Source: Thermaceae bacterium (lineage in GTDB: Bacteria; Deinococcota; Deinococci; Deinococcales; Marinithermaceae). Taken from it: DNA of 5,936 nt. The stretch lies in NCBI GenBank assembly GCA_027023115.1, contig JALVWZ010000420.1, positions 1 to 5,936 of the forward strand, in the 5' to 3' direction. A model generated the notes under the pieces. It searched no databases. It was not told the origin of the DNA and worked only from the letters and a program-made list of their open reading frames with translations. The translations under genes and the position numbers were made by a program. Shown one piece after another: positions 4,628-5,936 of this stretch. The number at the start of each line of letters is the position of its first letter. Position 1 is the stretch's first letter.

Positions 4628-5161
4628 ATGAACCTGAACGCGCGGCGCATCCTGGTGCTCAACGCCGGTTACGAGCCCCTCGGCCTCACCTCCATTCGCC
4701 GCGGGGTGGTGCTGGTGCAAAGCGACACTGCCGACACGGTCATCGCCAGTTCTCTGTTTTTGCGGACTCCCAGCCGCCCGGTCCCGGTCCCTTCGGTCAT
4801 CCGCCTGCGCCGCATGATCCGCCGCCCTCAGGGGCGGCTTTCGCTAAACCGCCACAACATCCTCCGTCGCGACAAGTACACCTGCCAGTACTGCGGCGCC
4901 AAGGGCAAACTGCTGACGATAGACCACGTTCTCCCCAAGAGCCGCGGCGGCCGCGACACCTGGGAAAACCTGGTGACCGCCTGCCTGCGCTGCAACACCC
5001 GCAAGGGCGACCGCACCCCCGAAGAAGCGGGCATGCCCCTGCTCAAACAGCCAAGGCCGCCCAGCTACCTGGCCTGGATCACCTTCGAAATCCCCGAGAT
5101 TCCCGCCGAGTGGGAGCCGTTCTTGCCGGCGCTCCGCTCTAGCCGCGTCTACGCCGACTAA
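4628..5161 (+). CDS. HNH endonuclease family protein (chromosomal, function unknown)
   Basis: Encodes 177 residues. It belongs to the single-domain HNH group found as a conserved chromosomal gene in Deinococcota, cyanobacteria and actinobacteria. The family N-terminus [12 protein letters not shown] (7-18) is present, then PSVIRL (55-60). The HNH core has Cys86 and Cys89 (CQYC), Asp99-His100 in LTIDHVLP, the RGG turn, Asn114 in WENLV, and Cys119 and Cys122 (CLRC) followed by Asn123. The four cysteines should bind structural zinc, and His100 would be the general base of the beta-beta-alpha metal site. All key residues look intact, so nuclease activity is likely, but the target and role in the cell are unknown. 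There is no intron, phage or restriction gene nearby. The ATG at 4628 follows the upstream stop by 12 nt, with only a weak Shine-Dalgarno (CGAG). A TAAGAT at 4613-4618 could be a -10 box of its own. The 3' end overlaps the convergent transporter gene by 23 bp. Confidence 0.88.
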   Translation: MNLNARRILVLNAGYEPLGLTSIRRGVVLVQSDTADTVIASSLFLRTPSRPVPVPSVIRLRRMIRRPQGRLSLNRHNILRRDKYTCQYCGAKGKLLTIDHVLPKSRGGRDTWENLVTACLRCNTRKGDRTPEEAGMPLLKQPRPPSYLAWITFEIPEIPAEWEPFLPALRSSRVYAD

Positions 5162-5936
5162 GGCCGGGCTCGAGCGCCGATGCGGCCACCGCCAGCACCA
5201 CGAGCGCCGCTCCCAGGTAACCGACGCCCGCAAAGCGCTCTCCCCACCAGACGAACGCCAGCAACGAGGCCAGCACCGGCTCCAGCGTGGCCACCAGCGC
5301 CGCCCGCGCCGCCGGCAGCCTTCGCAGCCCCAAGCTGTAGAACCAGTAGGCCAGGTAGGTGGATACGAACGAGAGCACCAAGAGCGCCAGCCATACCCGG
5401 CCGTCCTTGGCGGTGAACGAAACCCAGGGCAAGAGGCCAGCCGCGCCCACCGGCAGCGCCAGCGCGAAGAGAACCGTCGGCCGGTAGCGGTCGAACTGCA
5501 ACTTGCCGTAGATGTAGTAAAGCGCGTAGGCCACCCCCGCGGTCAGGCCCCAACCCAAACCGGCCGCCGAGACCCTAAACCCCCGCTGCGGCCAGGAGAG
5601 CAGCAGCACCCCCAGCAGCGTCGCCGCCACCAGCAACACCTGCGCCCTGCTCACCGGCTGCTTCAAGAAGAGCACGCTCCCCAAAACCACCCACGCCGGC
5701 GCGGTGTAGAGCAGCACCGCCGCCAGCGCCGCGCCCCCGTAGGCCACCGCCAGCTGGTAGCTGAGGTAAAAGAGCGAAACTCCGGCCAAGCCAAACAGCA
5801 CCGCCCCGCCCAGCTCGCGCCCCCGCGGGAGCCGCTGCCGGAGAACCAAAGCGTGCGCGGCGAACAACCCTCCGCCAATGAGCGCCCGCCAAAAGGCGAT
5901 TTCCGCCGGGCTCAGCCCCGCCGCCAGCGCCACTCG
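5139..5936 (-). CDS. EamA/DMT-superfamily transporter (partial, 5' end beyond the right edge)
   Basis: At least 265 residues are visible. A GTG at 5933 could be read as a start, but the codon before it is an in-frame Arg, and [10 protein letters not shown] fits the interior of EamA proteins just after the first helix, so about 25-30 N-terminal residues are probably missing. The chain has about nine hydrophobic helices in two EamA repeats. The first repeat is marked by [11 protein letters not shown] and [19 protein letters not shown]; the second by [19 protein letters not shown] and [17 protein letters not shown]. It ends in an Arg-rich tail (SRRRRG). Members export amino acids, nucleosides or other metabolites, or import solutes; the substrate cannot be read from the sequence. 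It is convergent with the HNH gene, with the stop codons crossing by 23 bp. No terminator with a T tract is visible after it. Confidence 0.88.
   Translation of the reverse strand, partial: RVALAAGLSPAEIAFWRALIGGGLFAAHALVLRQRLPRGRELGGAVLFGLAGVSLFYLSYQLAVAYGGAALAAVLLYTAPAWVVLGSVLFLKQPVSRAQVLLVAATLLGVLLLSWPQRGFRVSAAGLGWGLTAGVAYALYYIYGKLQFDRYRPTVLFALALPVGAAGLLPWVSFTAKDGRVWLALLVLSFVSTYLAYWFYSLGLRRLPAARAALVATLEPVLASLLAFVWWGERFAGVGYLGAALVVLAVAASALEPGLSRRRRG

Noticed and set aside
4628..5161. HNH gene as a homing endonuclease, phage terminase partner or restriction system
   Set aside because: No intron, intein, portal, terminase or methyltransferase gene is nearby, and the N-terminal VLNAGYEPL pattern points to the chromosomal single-domain group.
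5931..5933. GTG as the true start of the transporter
   Set aside because: The first EamA helix would be missing and the reading frame stays open to the window edge, so the gene very probably begins outside.

Overview
The window looks like a housekeeping stretch of a GC-rich thermophilic bacterium. A member of the Thermales (Deinococcota; Thermus, Meiothermus, Oceanithermus or Marinithermus type) is my best guess. The grounds are strong GC bias, a tmRNA whose tag reads GNTNYALAA (I recall ANTNYALAA for Thermus and GNQNYALAA for Deinococcus), and three genes whose ATG lies exactly 6 nt after a TANNNT -10 box, the leaderless arrangement common in that phylum. The species is not determined, and no mobile element, CRISPR array or phage gene is visible.

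Layout, left to right. (1) At 1-204 there are two outward-facing promoters. One drives a minus-strand gene that starts beyond the left edge. The other drives a plus-strand SpeD-like gene (205-633) whose pyruvoyl-forming serine and catalytic cysteine are both replaced. Its terminator hairpin lies inside the convergent neighbour. (2) At 637-3143 is a minus-strand two-gene operon with an ATGA overlap: a two-helix K+ channel with a cytoplasmic RCK module, then a bifunctional NAD(P)HX repair enzyme. (3) At 3178-3900 a class III-like sirtuin is transcribed divergently from the channel; both genes appear leaderless. (4) At 3904-4346, on the minus strand, is ssrA (tmRNA) with an extended -10 promoter, tag reading frame, alanine-type acceptor stem and 3' terminator. 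(5) At 4388-5161, on the plus strand, are a small membrane protein of unknown function and an HNH-family protein. (6) At 5139-5936, on the minus strand, is the 3' part of an EamA/DMT-type transporter that runs off the right edge and overlaps the HNH gene tail to tail.

Functional links. The channel's RCK domain has the GxGxxG nucleotide-binding fold, Nnr repairs hydrated NAD(P)H, and the sirtuin consumes NAD+, so 637-3900 is a small NAD-themed neighbourhood. That link is inference. Two observations deserve follow-up most. The SpeD homologue should be unable to form its own pyruvoyl cofactor. The K+ channel gene has a strong internal ribosome binding site placed to make a free RCK subunit, as in archaeal MthK.
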